NCBI RefSeq assembly: GCF_020521555.1
Contig: NZ_BPWA01000001.1
Location: 558,001 to 622,000 of the forward strand
Direction of reading: 5' to 3'
Length of the DNA: 64,000 bases
Origin: Rodentibacter sp. JRC1
Lineage (GTDB): Bacteria > Pseudomonadota > Gammaproteobacteria > Enterobacterales > Pasteurellaceae
Shown here: positions 29,257 to 37,047 of the stretch, in pieces
How positions within the stretch are numbered: position 1 is the stretch's first letter
How the letters are laid out: the number at the start of each line of letters is the position of its first letter
Program-made: the position numbers and the translations under genes
The notes under the pieces: model-generated
What the model was told of the DNA's origin: nothing
Databases searched by the model: none
What the model saw: only the letters and a program-made list of their open reading frames with translations

Positions 29257-29826
29257 GTGAAATATATTCTTACCCTTAGTATGGCATTTTTACTCGCTGC
29301 TTGCAGTTTGTTCGATACACCGCAATCCCCTATTCCTGCAGAATTTGCCGGTGCGGACTATCAGCTTTCGGATAAAGACGCAAAACAATGGGCGATAGCC
29401 AGTAAACAAGCCGAGCAATGTATTTACCCGAATCTTACCCGTATTCAGCAACAACATTTTAAGCACGAAGACAGCTATATTCATTCTCAATATGTCTTTT
29501 TCTATCCACTTGAAAAAATCATTGGTGAAGACTATGTCGCTATGATTCAAAAAGATGAAAAATCAATGAATTATGCGACTTATCAATTCAAAAAATTCCG
29601 TACTCAGACAGGTAAGATCGAACCTTTGGAAAATAAAGCCTGCCAACTATTACGCACACAAGCCCGTGATGATTTGGATGTGGTGAAAGGTCAATATAAA
29701 AACGGTATGGTTGATGAAACAAAAAATGAAGACGGCACATCGAAGAAACCCGAAGACGGTATTGCAACAAATCAAAACAAATTCTTCTTCGACATTATAA
29801 AATGGGGTTCGGCGTTATTACTGTAG
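29257..29826 (+). CDS. Predicted lipoprotein, function unknown
   Basis: 189 residues. GTG start at 29257 with AAAGGAATCAACG before it. Signal peptide [16 protein letters not shown] puts the lipidated cysteine at residue 16. The mature part has two cysteines in moderately spaced positions (EQCIYPNL near 54 and NKACQLL near 126) and a charged C-terminal segment ([16 protein letters not shown]). It ends in a hydrophobic run, WGSALLL. It resembles small Pasteurellaceae lipoproteins I know only as uncharacterised (possibly DUF5358). A strong terminator follows. Confidence 0.75.
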   Translation: MKYILTLSMAFLLAACSLFDTPQSPIPAEFAGADYQLSDKDAKQWAIASKQAEQCIYPNLTRIQQQHFKHEDSYIHSQYVFFYPLEKIIGEDYVAMIQKDEKSMNYATYQFKKFRTQTGKIEPLENKACQLLRTQARDDLDVVKGQYKNGMVDETKNEDGTSKKPEDGIATNQNKFFFDIIKWGSALLL

Positions 29827-29840
29827 TATTCAAGCGGGTT

Positions 29841-29876
29841 AAACGGTATTCGGGCTAAAATCGAATACCGTTTTTT
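29841..29876 (+). terminator. Terminator of the lipoprotein gene
   Basis: AAACGGTATTCG (29841-29852) and CGAATACCGTTT (29862-29873) form a 12-bp perfect stem followed by a T-run. Confidence 0.88.
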
Positions 29877-29999
29877 ATGCAAACGATTAGGTGAAAAAAG
29901 TGATAAGTAGATCAAATTTTTGGCAAATAACCCTTTGAACTTTAATTATTTTCCGCTAGTCTATCCAAGGTATTTCTTTAAACTTAAGAAGGTGACATT

Positions 30000-31658
30000 A
30001 TGGCAAATATTTTTGATCTCGCACAAAACTGGTTAAGCCAAGATCCCGATGCAGAAACTCACGCAGAATTGACCGCACTTTTAAATGCGGCAAAAGATGG
30101 TGATAAAAAAGCGGAAGCTGAATTACACGCACGTTTTGACGGTCGTTTACAATTCGGCACAGCAGGCTTGCGTGGTCGTTTACAAGCCGGTTCGATGGGG
30201 ATGAACCGTGTGCTTGTATCTCAAGCGGCAGGCGGATTAGCCGATTATTTAAAAAATTATGACGACACACCTTCTATCGTAATTGGTTACGATGGACGTA
30301 AAAACTCTGATGTATTCGCTCGTGATACGGCTGAAATTATGGCGGGAGCAGGAATAAAAGCGTATCTATTGCCGCGTAAATTACCAACTCCGGTATTGGC
30401 TTATGCAATTCAATATTTTGACACCACTGCCGGGGTGATGGTTACCGCAAGCCACAACCCACCGGAAGATAACGGATACAAAGTTTATTTAGGTAAAGCA
30501 AACGGTGGAGGACAAATCGTTTCTCCGGCAGATCAAGACATTGCAGCATTAATCGATAAAGTGGCGGCAGGCAATATCAAAGATTTACCGCGTAGCAACG
30601 ATTATATTGTGTTGAACGATGAAGTCGTTGATGCTTACATTGCGAAAACCGCCTCTTTAGCAAAAGAACCTCAATGCGATATTAACTATGTTTACACAGC
30701 GATGCACGGCGTTGGCTATGAGGTATTAAGCAAAACCTTGGCAAAAGCAGGTTTACCACAACCTCATATTGTTGCGGAACAAGTGTGGCCGGACGGTACT
30801 TTCCCAACCGTGAATTTCCCTAATCCTGAAGAAAAAGGTGCACTGGATTTAGCCATCAAAGTGGCGAAAGAAAACAACGCCGAATTTATTATCGCAAATG
30901 ATCCGGATGCCGACCGTTTAGCCGTTGCCGTGCCGGATGCAGAAGGTAACTGGAAACCGCTACACGGAAACGTAGTGGGCTGTTTCTTAGGCTGGTATTT
31001 GGCAAAACAATATCATGCGGAAGGAAAACAAGGTATTCTCGCTTGCTCTTTAGTTTCTTCCCCTGCACTTGCCGAAATCGCGAAAAAATACGGTTTTCAA
31101 TCAGAAGAAACCTTAACGGGTTTCAAATATATCGGTAAAGTTAAAGGGCTCTTATTCGGTTTTGAAGAAGCACTCGGTTACTTAGTCGATCCGGATAAAG
31201 TACGCGATAAAGACGGCATTTCTGCGGCGATTATGTTCTTAGATCTTGTGCGGAATTTGAAAAAACAAGGTAAAACCTTGGCTGATTATGCCGATGAATT
31301 TACCAAAGAATTCGGTGCTTATGTGAGCGGACAAATTTCTATCCGTGTTGATGAACTTTCAGAAATCACTAAATTAATGACCGCACTTCGCAACAATCCG
31401 CCGACTGAAATTGCCGGTGTTAAAGTGGCACAATTTATCGATCATACTAAAACCGATCGCCAAAGTGATATCTTAGTATTCGTACTTGAAAATGGTAGTC
31501 GCCTAATCTCCCGCCCTTCAGGTACGGAACCGAAAATTAAGTTTTACCTTGATGCACGTGGCACAGATCCGAAAAATGCCGAACAAGTACTTTCTGATCT
31601 TGATGAAGGGGTTCGCAATATTCTTCGTCAAGAAGCTTATGGTAAGCAAGATTGCTAA
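30000..31658 (+). CDS. Phosphoglucomutase/phosphomannomutase
   Basis: 552 residues, alpha-D-phosphohexomutase family. The phosphoserine loop is TASHNPPEDNGYKVY near residue 144. The metal-binding motif is NDPDADRLAVAVPD near 300, the sugar-binding loop GFEEALGY near 386, and the phosphate-binding loop SRPSGTEPKIKFY near 502. Interconverts hexose-6-phosphate and hexose-1-phosphate, supplying nucleotide sugars for LPS. Related to the H. influenzae PgmB type. ATG 30000 has AAGGTG upstream. A USS lies near 30075. Confidence 0.92.
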   Translation: MANIFDLAQNWLSQDPDAETHAELTALLNAAKDGDKKAEAELHARFDGRLQFGTAGLRGRLQAGSMGMNRVLVSQAAGGLADYLKNYDDTPSIVIGYDGRKNSDVFARDTAEIMAGAGIKAYLLPRKLPTPVLAYAIQYFDTTAGVMVTASHNPPEDNGYKVYLGKANGGGQIVSPADQDIAALIDKVAAGNIKDLPRSNDYIVLNDEVVDAYIAKTASLAKEPQCDINYVYTAMHGVGYEVLSKTLAKAGLPQPHIVAEQVWPDGTFPTVNFPNPEEKGALDLAIKVAKENNAEFIIANDPDADRLAVAVPDAEGNWKPLHGNVVGCFLGWYLAKQYHAEGKQGILACSLVSSPALAEIAKKYGFQSEETLTGFKYIGKVKGLLFGFEEALGYLVDPDKVRDKDGISAAIMFLDLVRNLKKQGKTLADYADEFTKEFGAYVSGQISIRVDELSEITKLMTALRNNPPTEIAGVKVAQFIDHTKTDRQSDILVFVLENGSRLISRPSGTEPKIKFYLDARGTDPKNAEQVLSDLDEGVRNILRQEAYGKQDC

Positions 31659-31675
31659 TTAAATTTAATAACCTG

Positions 31676-31705
31676 AAAAGAGGTGCATATTTGTACCTCT
31701 TTTTT
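31676..31705 (+). terminator. Terminator of the phosphohexomutase gene
   Basis: AAAAGAGGTGCA and TGTACCTCTTTT form a nearly perfect stem (31676-31703) with a four-base loop, followed by TTTTTCTTT. Confidence 0.85.
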
Positions 31706-31721
31706 CTTTAACGAGGTATAA

Positions 31722-32051
31722 ATGAATCCTTGGGTTTTACTCGCAATTTCAATTTGCTTAGAAATAGCCGCAACAAATTTATTAAAACTGAGTAACGGTT
31801 TCACCAACCCCGTCCCGACTATCGGCTCATTGACACTCTACGCCATTGCCTTTTATTTACTTTCGATTATTTTCCGTACCTTACCTGTGGGATTGGTTTA
31901 CGCCGTTTGGTCCGGTGTGGGGACTGTATTAACCGCTGTCGTTGCCTACTTCGCATTCGGGCAAAAAATTGATATGGCAGGATTAATTGGAATCGGATTA
32001 ATTATCCTTGGTGTCTTGATTATTAACTTGTTTTCGTCAACGACACATTAA
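31722..32051 (+). CDS. SMR-family multidrug efflux protein (EmrE-like)
   Basis: 109 residues with four helices. The essential glutamate is Glu14 in ISICLEIAATNLLKLS. The conserved tyrosine and tryptophan lie in LVYAVWSGVGTV near residues 60-71. Dimers of this family export cationic biocides or guanidinium-type compounds by proton antiport. The TNLLK rather than TxxMK motif is compatible with either a Qac-type or a Gdx-type function. Ribosome site is GAGGTATAA. Followed by repeat sequence and an IS element. Confidence 0.88.
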   Translation: MNPWVLLAISICLEIAATNLLKLSNGFTNPVPTIGSLTLYAIAFYLLSIIFRTLPVGLVYAVWSGVGTVLTAVVAYFAFGQKIDMAGLIGIGLIILGVLIINLFSSTTH

Positions 32052-32055
32052 ATTA

Positions 32056-32211
32056 CGTAACCACTGCATAAAGCGAAAAATAGGGTAACGCAACTTATTG
32101 CCCACCATTGAAATTCCTTCTTTGGATGGGTGGGAAAAAAATTTGACCGCCCTACAACATCCTTATTTAACAACATTTGTGCAACCGCTACATAATACCG
32201 AAAAAAAGCGA
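32056..32211. repeat. Intergenic repeat, family 1 (copy f, degenerate), abutting the IS
   Basis: Ends with TTTGTGCAACCGCTACATAA then TACCG (32177-32201), the conserved right end of family 1. The left end is degraded (GTAACCACTGCATAAAG). The TAGGGTAACGCAA and GACCGCCCTACAA pieces match the internal GTAGGGTGCGTTA arms. The IS element begins about 20 bases after the conserved end. Confidence 0.5.
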
Positions 32212-32243
32212 AAAATTGATCTGACCCCAAAAAGTTAGACCAT

Positions 32244-33053
32244 TTAACAAATGGTTTGAGTTCGATATTGTATCGGGCTCAAGCCGTTTAATTTTAATTG
32301 TATTCGTTCCTCATTGTAATACCGTATATACTCCCTCACCGCTTGTGCAACCTCCTCGGCATTGTCAAAATGCTTACCATAGATACATTCCGTTTTCATC
32401 CGCCCGAAAAAGCTCTCCATCATCGCATTATCTAGGCAGTTTCCCTTTCTTGACATACTCTGCACTATGCCGTTTTCTTGTAAGATGCGTTGATACGCAC
32501 ACATTTGATATTGCCAACCTTGGTCCGAATGCAGTATCGGCTTCGCCTCTTTGGGTAATTTTTCGACCGCTTGTTGCAACATTACTTTCACTTGTTGCCA
32601 ATTCGGGCTTCGACTGATAGCAACGCTGATGATTTCCGAGTTGAAGCAGTCTAAAATCGGTGAGACGTAACATTTACTGCCGTCTTTGGCTTTGATTTCC
32701 GTGATGTCGGTAAGCCATTTTTCGTTTGGTCGGGTTGTGGTGAAATCCCGTTGTAAGCGGTTTGGGGCGATGTTTCCGATTTCACCGCGATAGGCGGCGT
32801 ACTTTCTCGCTTTTTTGCCCTTCACCTGTAGCCCCATTTGTTGGATTAAGTGTTGTACCCGTTTGTGATTAACGCCTTTCAATAACGTACTTACTCGGCG
32901 ATAACCATACGCCGGATTTTCTGCTTTAATCCGCCTGATTTCCGCTTTAAGTGCGGTATTTTTATCCGCCTTCGGCTTTAAATGATAGAAAAACACACTA
33001 CGAGACAAATTTGCCAATGAAAGCAAGATGTTAAGCGGAAACGTCCCTCTCAA
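32244..33053 (-). CDS. IS3-family transposase OrfB (DDE catalytic subunit)
   Basis: 269 residues. HTH_21-type start (KAENPAYGYRRVSTLLKG near residue 40) followed by an rve integrase core. The DDE triad is visible: D in WLTDITEIKAKDG near 115, D in ILHSDQGWQYQ near 178, and E in KGNCLDNAMMESFFGRMKTE near 215. A TTG at 33053-33051 overlaps the orfA stop (TTGA), so expression is by coupling or by -1 frameshifting. I saw no classic A6G slippery run at the junction. Confidence 0.9.
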   Translation of the reverse strand: MRGTFPLNILLSLANLSRSVFFYHLKPKADKNTALKAEIRRIKAENPAYGYRRVSTLLKGVNHKRVQHLIQQMGLQVKGKKARKYAAYRGEIGNIAPNRLQRDFTTTRPNEKWLTDITEIKAKDGSKCYVSPILDCFNSEIISVAISRSPNWQQVKVMLQQAVEKLPKEAKPILHSDQGWQYQMCAYQRILQENGIVQSMSRKGNCLDNAMMESFFGRMKTECIYGKHFDNAEEVAQAVREYIRYYNEERIQLKLNGLSPIQYRTQTIC

Positions 33054-33577
33054 TCTTTGGATAATCGCCGCCGTTCGGCTTCTTCCTCCCGTATCACTTC
33101 GTCCAACTTTTTTAGAAATGCCACCTCCGCTTCAAGCTCCAAAATCCTTAACCGTAAGCGGTCTTCTTCGGTCTTCGGCGGCGGTGGCATTTTGGCGTAT
33201 TTTGGTTTTTTCGGGGACATTGTCGGTCTTCCTTTCGGTTTGGGGTGTAAACCGTTTATACCGTCTTTTTCAAAGGCTTTCAACCATTGGCTGATAAGAC
33301 CTGAATTACTTATGCCGAAATGGATTGTCGCTTGCCTTGCAGAGAAATCCCCTTTTTGAACGGCAAGGATGACTTGATATTTAAATTCAGCGGAATAAAT
33401 GCGTTTGCCGGGCAATAGGGCAAGCCCTGCATTGCCTGAATGTTGATATTGGGTAATCCAACGTCTTAAGGTGGTGTCGGAAAGTTGAAATTGCTTTTTT
33501 GTAAGTGAAACATCTAAGTGATTTTTAAGATAAAAATCGATGGCTTGTTGTTTGAATGTTTGATTGTATTTGGTCAT
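33050..33577 (-). CDS. IS3-family transposase OrfA (helix-turn-helix subunit)
   Basis: 175 residues from ATG 33577 (MTKYNQTFKQQAIDFYLKNH), the usual size for IS150-type InsJ proteins. Two helix-turn-helix segments (near residues 20-45 and 65-105) bind the IS ends. A C-terminal leucine-zipper-like coiled coil follows (EEDRLRLRILELEAEVAFLKK). A longer in-frame start at 33634 would lie outside the terminal repeat and is rejected. Confidence 0.88.
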   Translation of the reverse strand: MTKYNQTFKQQAIDFYLKNHLDVSLTKKQFQLSDTTLRRWITQYQHSGNAGLALLPGKRIYSAEFKYQVILAVQKGDFSARQATIHFGISNSGLISQWLKAFEKDGINGLHPKPKGRPTMSPKKPKYAKMPPPPKTEEDRLRLRILELEAEVAFLKKLDEVIREEEAERRRLSKD

Positions 33578-33666
33578 AAAATCTGCCCCTGACTGAGTTG
33601 GTTTATTTTGTCCAACTTTTGGGGGGCAGATCAAATTAACCGCTCTTTTTTATACTCATTGCCTTT

Positions 33667-35205
33667 TTAAGCCTTCACGTCTTGTTCATCACGCAATTGC
33701 CGATCAAACACGTTCGCACAATCATCTGTGCCTGCGCCGTACCAAGTTGTATCACGCAATGCTACTTCACCTTTGCGATATTTTTCAACCTCACTTTTTT
33801 TCACCAAATAACCGGTTACACGAATTAAATCGGTATTTTTCAGATACGTGGTGATGTAACGATAGCCTGAAGCAAATGCACCATCAATAATATCGACTAC
33901 GGCATCACAGTGATCTACATAAGTTTGATCAAAAGCGAATAAATCCCCTGTGCCGGATGGAAAATATTTATGAAAAGGGGCTGATTGTTTTAAATGAGCC
34001 AATAGTGTCGGCTCTTCCCCGACACGAATACGGTGTGCCGGTGTATTGCGTTTATCTTCTTCGTGATTACTTGCGCCCACTTGTGCATGTAATAAATAAC
34101 GATTGCCCGTTCGTTCTGCATATAGGCCTTCGTGTGTATCGGTGATTTCTTTTAATTTATCCATGATTGCGGTGGCGATTTCATCTCCACGTTTACTTTT
34201 ACCAAAGGTTTCATTTAAACCTTCACATTCTAATAAGTGATTTGTCGCATCCGCTAATCCGACAATTGCGAACATTCCGGTAAAATTAGTACGCTTGATA
34301 AAACCTTCTTTTTCTAAGAACGAGCTATCAAAAAAGCAACTTTCTTCCACCACAAATTTATGACGTTTATCCATTGTGGAAAGAGCGCATTTTGCCACTC
34401 GTGGTAACAATGTATTTACCATTTCATCCGTGCTTTTACAGGAGCGGGCAATAGTACCAAGACGCAAACGGGTTAAGGTATAAGCCCCGCCACATTCCGG
34501 CAAAGCGTTGTAACAACTCGCCACGCCGTATTCTTCACCGAGATCGGAAATATAATAGGCATCATTGGCAAAAGAAGGTTTAGACACTAACAAGCAGGCT
34601 TTAGCAGCAAGTTCTGCAAATTCACGGCTCGTTTTAGTTTTATCATACCGAATCGTCATATTCGGGGTTGGAGCTTCCAACTCAATGACTGCACGTAAAA
34701 TTAAACGACCTGCTTTCATATCATAAGGACCAATATTGGCGTGGCAGAACGAATCCGGCACTGTTTTATCAATATGATTTAAGAAACGTTTGATTTTTAT
34801 ATAATCTTTTTCTTCATCCGTAATAAAGGGCTCAAGCAATACATCAAGGCGACCGATATACACGGGATAAGTCGTAATGGAGGGAACGTGAGAATAAAGA
34901 ATCAATAAACCGTCTAAGACTTCATCAAGATCCTTCGGTGGAGGTAATTCTAAAAATTCACAGCCTTTTTGAATATACACATTGTAATCCGGCAAAATAT
35001 AGCGCGGGCGATAAATCGCATAGCCTTCACATAAATCACAAATCATCTGATTTTGCAAAAAGCCCCATTCCTCATCGGTATAACCGAGCAATTCACGGGG
35101 ATCAAATAAGCGTTCCGCAATATTACCTAAAGTCATTAATTTTTGGTGATAAGTCAAATTATCGGCTTTGGCGGTATTGAGAATATCTTGAAGCGTGGCG
35201 AGCAT
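33667..35205 (-). CDS. yjjI: YjjI-family glycyl-radical protein
   Basis: 512 residues from ATG 35205 (MLATLQDILN), close to the E. coli YjjI length of 516, with GAGGGAAAG as ribosome site. A longer frame to 35271 is possible but less like the family. Matching segments are YAIYRPRYILPDYNVYIQKG near residue 72 and SHVPSITTYPVYIGRLD near 118. The glycyl-radical loop near the C-terminus is IRVTGYLVKKSE. The reaction is unknown. Such enzymes need a radical-SAM activator (YjjW), which I recall adjacent in E. coli and H. influenzae, but here an IS occupies that place. Anaerobic use is expected. Confidence 0.88.
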   Translation of the reverse strand: MLATLQDILNTAKADNLTYHQKLMTLGNIAERLFDPRELLGYTDEEWGFLQNQMICDLCEGYAIYRPRYILPDYNVYIQKGCEFLELPPPKDLDEVLDGLLILYSHVPSITTYPVYIGRLDVLLEPFITDEEKDYIKIKRFLNHIDKTVPDSFCHANIGPYDMKAGRLILRAVIELEAPTPNMTIRYDKTKTSREFAELAAKACLLVSKPSFANDAYYISDLGEEYGVASCYNALPECGGAYTLTRLRLGTIARSCKSTDEMVNTLLPRVAKCALSTMDKRHKFVVEESCFFDSSFLEKEGFIKRTNFTGMFAIVGLADATNHLLECEGLNETFGKSKRGDEIATAIMDKLKEITDTHEGLYAERTGNRYLLHAQVGASNHEEDKRNTPAHRIRVGEEPTLLAHLKQSAPFHKYFPSGTGDLFAFDQTYVDHCDAVVDIIDGAFASGYRYITTYLKNTDLIRVTGYLVKKSEVEKYRKGEVALRDTTWYGAGTDDCANVFDRQLRDEQDVKA

Positions 35206-35250
35206 AAAACTTTCCCTCATAAAATAAGATGGAACATTGTAATGCCCACT

Positions 35251-35264
35251 TTGATACAAGGCAA
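35251..35264 (-). promoter_or_regulatory. Possible FNR-type site upstream of yjjI
   Basis: On the minus strand TTGCCTTGTATCAA matches the FNR consensus TTGATNNNNATCAA at 8 of 10 defined bases. It lies 46 bases before the yjjI ATG, in line with an oxygen-sensitive glycyl-radical enzyme. Confidence 0.4.
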
Positions 35265-35273
35265 TTTTCATAA

Positions 35274-35289
35274 TGTGATGTTGATCACA
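35274..35289. promoter_or_regulatory. Predicted CRP site between yjjI and the YczE-like gene
   Basis: TGTGATGTTGATCACA is a perfect TGTGA-N6-TCACA operator for the cAMP receptor protein. It is about 70 bases upstream of yjjI and about 110 bases upstream of the divergent membrane-protein gene, so it could control either. Confidence 0.65.
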
Positions 35290-35397
35290 TTTATCTAAAA
35301 TTTATCTTGTAAATTATGCTCTATAATACCATTAAAGTATTTTGGCTTTACTGTATTTACCCTTATGATAGCGACATCTAACCGAAACAGGTAATTT

Positions 35398-36063
35398 ATG
35401 AAAAAACCACGAGTAATTCCCCATACCGCTTGGGCGGCCGACTCCTTATGGTCGGTTGAAACGAAAACGATAAGCGTGTTGTTATGCGCTTTAGCGATAT
35501 TGGGAATCGGCGATGGATTGATCGTATTATCCGATTTCGGTTCATCTCCTTGGACAGTGCTGTCTCAAGGTGTCGCATTACAAAGTGATATGAGTATCGG
35601 CTGGTCATCATTTCTTATCAGTGCGGTTGTAATGATTGCTTGGTTGCCTTTGAAACTACGTTTCGGTTTAGGAACAATCCTGAATATCATTGTCATTGCT
35701 CTTTTTTTAGATCTCACCACAAAAATTTTGCCCGAACCGACCGCACTTCTCTCTCGGATTGGGGTTGGTATCTTTGGGCTTTTTCTATACGGCTTAGGCA
35801 CGGCACTTTATCTTACCTGTCAGCTAGGTGCAGGTCCAAGGGATGGGCTTATGGTGGGAATTTGTCAACGCTTTCATTTAAAGGTGGGCGGTGTTCGCAC
35901 CGCTATTGAAGTGTTCGTTTGTGTGCTGGGCTTTTTTCTTGGCGGCACGGTGGGAATAGGCACCGTCATTTTTGCCGCCGGAATCGGTTGGATTGTACAA
36001 GCCTGTCTTAAATTAATTGCCCGCTTGCCACATCTTTCTCACGAAAGGAATAATCTCTCCTAA
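35398..36063 (+). CDS. YczE/YitT-family integral membrane protein
   Basis: 221 residues with five or six helices. The family motif LGAGPRDGLMVGICQRF is near residue 142, with LSDFGSSPWTVLSQGVAL near 42. Members are uncharacterised inner-membrane proteins, some linked to transport. ATG 35398 has AGGTAATTT upstream. Its last 51 bases overlap the convergent heptosyltransferase gene (stop at 36013). Gene order yjjI, this gene, glycosyltransferase matches my memory of H. influenzae. Confidence 0.85.
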   Translation: MKKPRVIPHTAWAADSLWSVETKTISVLLCALAILGIGDGLIVLSDFGSSPWTVLSQGVALQSDMSIGWSSFLISAVVMIAWLPLKLRFGLGTILNIIVIALFLDLTTKILPEPTALLSRIGVGIFGLFLYGLGTALYLTCQLGAGPRDGLMVGICQRFHLKVGGVRTAIEVFVCVLGFFLGGTVGIGTVIFAAGIGWIVQACLKLIARLPHLSHERNNLS

Positions 36064-37047
36064 AGCATGCCGAATTGAGATAAGCGTTAAATTCATTTGT
36101 GTTTCCTTGCCGGCAGGGGGACAAAAAGCAAGATGTTTATCCGCCTCATTAATCGGTTTCCAACGTCTTGGTTGAGAAGAACGACTATTCGGATAAAACC
36201 CAATGGTAGGAATATTAAATGCACTGGCTAAATGCAACGGTCCGGTTGAGCCGGCAATGAATAAATCGGCACAAGCAAGCGATCGGGCAAAATCCACCAA
36301 GCCATTATTTTTATCATAAATCACCACTTGCGAATCATTCACTAATTGTGCAAGTTCACCCGCTTTTTCACTTTCTCCCGGGCCTGCAGTTAGCACAATA
36401 TGGCAATCAAATTCAGCTAATAAACCTTTGATTAACTCCGCATATTGTTCAAGTGAAAGATTGGTTGCCGAACCGCCAGAACCGCTGTGTACGAAAATCC
36501 ATTTTTTTTCTCTTGAAATCCCCAACATGTCTTGTAGAAAAATACGCTGATTTTCAACCGCACTTTCCGCAAAGGTTAGATAAGGCGGTTTCACTTCAAC
36601 TATCGGCATCGCTTGTTTTGTCAAAAATGCACGAACTAAATCCTGATTATATTCCGCTTCCGATTTTTCCGAACGGGAACGTCTTTGCGTAAGGCGATGA
36701 TTATAAAGAAATTGTACCCATTTCGTCGCAGGCGCAAGACGATATTTAATCCCGCTTTTCCACGCTAATTTCCCATTGTGGGAATTTGAGAAAAAACTGA
36801 TCATTGCATCAAAGTTTTTCGATTTCACCTCATTTACAAGGCGATTAAAATCCGCTTTATCGCCTTTGTGGCTATCAATAATCACATCATCCAGATAAGG
36901 GCAAATTTCTGCCAATGGTGCGGTGTAACGCGGCACAAGTGCGGTCAATTTTAATGAAGGATTCGAGGCTTTCAACATCGCAAACGCCGGCCAAGCCTGT
37001 ATAAAATCACCAAGTTTATCATTGCGAATGACTAAGATTTTTTCCAT
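36013..37047 (-). CDS. Glycosyltransferase family 9 (heptosyltransferase)
   Basis: 344 residues. N-terminus ILVIRNDKLGDFIQAWPAF is the ADP-heptose-LPS heptosyltransferase signature. FVHSGSGGSATNLSLEQYAE is near residue 184, and the donor-binding GSTGPLHLASAFNIPTIGFY is near 264. Adds heptose to the LPS inner core on the inner-membrane face. The H. influenzae gene at this place (orfH, as I recall) is heptosyltransferase III, so that role is likely. Overlaps the upstream waaL-like gene by 16 bases and the opposite-strand YczE-like gene by 51. Confidence 0.88.
   Translation of the reverse strand: MEKILVIRNDKLGDFIQAWPAFAMLKASNPSLKLTALVPRYTAPLAEICPYLDDVIIDSHKGDKADFNRLVNEVKSKNFDAMISFFSNSHNGKLAWKSGIKYRLAPATKWVQFLYNHRLTQRRSRSEKSEAEYNQDLVRAFLTKQAMPIVEVKPPYLTFAESAVENQRIFLQDMLGISREKKWIFVHSGSGGSATNLSLEQYAELIKGLLAEFDCHIVLTAGPGESEKAGELAQLVNDSQVVIYDKNNGLVDFARSLACADLFIAGSTGPLHLASAFNIPTIGFYPNSRSSQPRRWKPINEADKHLAFCPPAGKETQMNLTLISIRHALGEIIPFVRKMWQAGN

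Larger units (their letters stand above)
32222..33629 (-). mobile_element. IS3-family insertion sequence (IS150-like)
   Basis: About 1.4 kb with terminal inverted repeats. TGACCCCAAAAAGTTAGAC at 32222-32240 faces the complement of 33611-33629 (TGCCCCCCAAAAGTTGGAC), matching at 16 of 19 bases. Both ends are flanked by GATC (32218-32221 and 33630-33633), which may be a target duplication or a continuation of the palindromic ends. Contains orfA and orfB on the minus strand with an intact DDE motif, so it looks potentially active. A USS core lies inside orfB (32949-32957). Inserted between the SMR gene and yjjI. Confidence 0.9.
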
